5,778 nucleotides of DNA from Clostridia bacterium. Its GTDB lineage: Bacteria; Bacillota_A; Clostridia; Christensenellales; Aristaeellaceae. A program made the position numbers and the translations under genes. The notes under the pieces are model-generated. The model saw only the letters and a list, made by a program, of their open reading frames with translations. It was not told the origin of the DNA and made no database searches. Where the stretch lies: positions 1 through 5,778 of the forward strand of contig JAFZQK010000059.1 of NCBI GenBank assembly GCA_017620455.1, given 5' to 3'. This document shows, one piece after another, positions 4,963 through 5,778 of this stretch (position 1 is its first letter; the number at the start of each line of letters is the position of its first letter).

Positions 4963-5778
4963 TTGAAAAAAAACGCGGAAAAATTTACAATTGCGGAATA
5001 TCTGGCCTTTACCCTGGCGCTGCTGCTGGTGATGCTGCTGTGCGTGTGCGTGGGAAGCGTTTCTTTGCCCGTGGGCGGCACGCTGACGGCCATCTGGAGG
5101 GGCGTTTTCAGCCTGCCCATCCCGGAGGGGGTGCCCAAGGCCATTATCCTGTCGGTGCGCCTGCCCCGGGTGCTGTGCGTGGCGATGGTGGGCGCCGCCC
5201 TTTCCCTGTGCGGCGCGGCCATGCAGGGGCTGCTCCGCAACCCTCTGGCCGACGGCTCCACGCTGGGGGTATCGGCGGGAGCGTCCCTGGGTGCGGTGAT
5301 CGCCCTGGCCTTCGGCGTGACCATCCCCGGCCTGCCCTATGCGGGCACCATGGGCATGGCCATGGCGTTCGCCTTCGGTTCGCTGATGATGATCCTATCC
5401 CTGGCCTATGCTTTGGACCGGTCTTTTTCGACCCATTCCATCATCCTCATCGGCGTGATTTTTTCCATGTTCGCCTCGGCGCTCATGAGCCTGGTCATTT
5501 CCTTTTCCGGGGACAAAATCAAGTCCATCACCTTCTGGACCATGGGTTCCCTGTCCGGCAGCAACTATGCCTACGCCCTGATTTTACTGGCCGCTTTGAT
5601 CCTCTGCGGCGGCGCGCTGCTGAGCCACGCCCGGGAGCTGAACGCCTTCGCCGTGGGCGAGGACAATGCCCGGCACGTGGGCGTGAACGTGAAGCGGGTG
5701 AAGCTGACCATTCTGATCGTGGTTTCCATCCTGATCGGGGTGTGCGTGTCCATCGGGGGCACCATCAGCTTTGTGGGC
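4963..5778 (+). CDS. btuC: Cobalamin ABC transporter permease BtuC (FecCD family), 3' truncated by window edge
   Basis: The frame stays open for 272 codons to the last base, so the C-terminal part (usually about 330-350 residues in all) is outside the window. It is a polytopic membrane permease of the FecCD/BtuC family that forms the translocation channel with BtuF and the ATPase BtuD. Seen are a first membrane segment near 13-35, then RLPRVLCVAMVGAALSLCGA (67-86), QGLLRNPLADGSTLGVSAGA (88-107), hydrophobic segments near 128-150, 158-181 and 202-222, a WTMGSLSG motif (192-199), the ATPase-coupling region with VGEDNARHVGV (231-241), and SIGGTISFVG (263-272), where FVG normally runs into the GLxxPH motif. 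The start chosen is TTG because GAGGA is 7 nt upstream; ATG at 4945 would add six residues. Specificity for B12 is inferred from btuF and the riboswitch. Confidence 0.92.
   Translation, partial: MKKNAEKFTIAEYLAFTLALLLVMLLCVCVGSVSLPVGGTLTAIWRGVFSLPIPEGVPKAIILSVRLPRVLCVAMVGAALSLCGAAMQGLLRNPLADGSTLGVSAGASLGAVIALAFGVTIPGLPYAGTMGMAMAFAFGSLMMILSLAYALDRSFSTHSIILIGVIFSMFASALMSLVISFSGDKIKSITFWTMGSLSGSNYAYALILLAALILCGGALLSHARELNAFAVGEDNARHVGVNVKRVKLTILIVVSILIGVCVSIGGTISFVG

Noticed and set aside
4761..5324. 187-codon minus-strand frame opposite repeat copy B and btuC
   Set aside because: Antisense of the FecCD permease and the repeat; no recognisable protein features.
1..5778. CRISPR arrays, tRNA or rRNA genes, transposase genes, phage att sites
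   Set aside because: I looked for regularly spaced direct repeats, tRNA-like TTCGANTC arms and transposase motifs and saw none convincing.

Overview
The window is about 5.8 kb of GC-rich bacterial DNA. It has strong AGGAGG-type ribosome binding sites, near-consensus sigma-70/sigma-A promoters, a cobalamin riboswitch and MKK-type signal peptides. Together these suggest an anaerobic, gut-type Firmicute (Clostridia; Christensenellales- or Oscillospirales-like). That placement is an inference from style, not from a marker gene.

Layout. Positions 1-304 hold no gene. They contain a long imperfect palindrome (5-116) and one copy of a structured repeat (147-271). Positions 305-3281 form a leftward (minus-strand) unit: promoter (3281-3253), a 30-codon cysteine- and methionine-rich small ORF (3223-3131), an intrinsic terminator with a T7 tract (about 3103-3074), an M20-family amidohydrolase (3042-1909), then a family-5 (peptide-type) extracellular substrate-binding protein (1882-305). 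Positions 3330-5778 form a rightward unit: promoter (3330-3358), cobalamin riboswitch (about 3374-3617) with its expression platform, a BtuF-like B12-binding protein (3768-4682), a GC-rich hairpin, a second copy of the structured repeat (4767-4901), and the start of a BtuC-like FecCD permease that runs off the right edge in frame.

How it works together. The rightward unit is a vitamin B12 (corrinoid) uptake operon repressed by its product through the riboswitch; the ATPase (BtuD) is expected just beyond the window. The leftward unit looks like capture of an acylated amino acid or peptide (binding protein) followed by deacylation (M20 hydrolase). Its sulfur-rich leader peptide plus terminator suggests attenuation responsive to cysteine or methionine supply. 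The two units diverge from a shared intergenic region of about 700 bp packed with RNA-level regulation.

The least expected signals are: (i) the leader peptide, whose stop codon sits in the loop of a 9-bp hairpin ahead of a terminator; (ii) a dispersed structured element of about 125-135 nt present twice, with compensatory base changes; and (iii) two extracellular binding proteins that both lack a lipobox.
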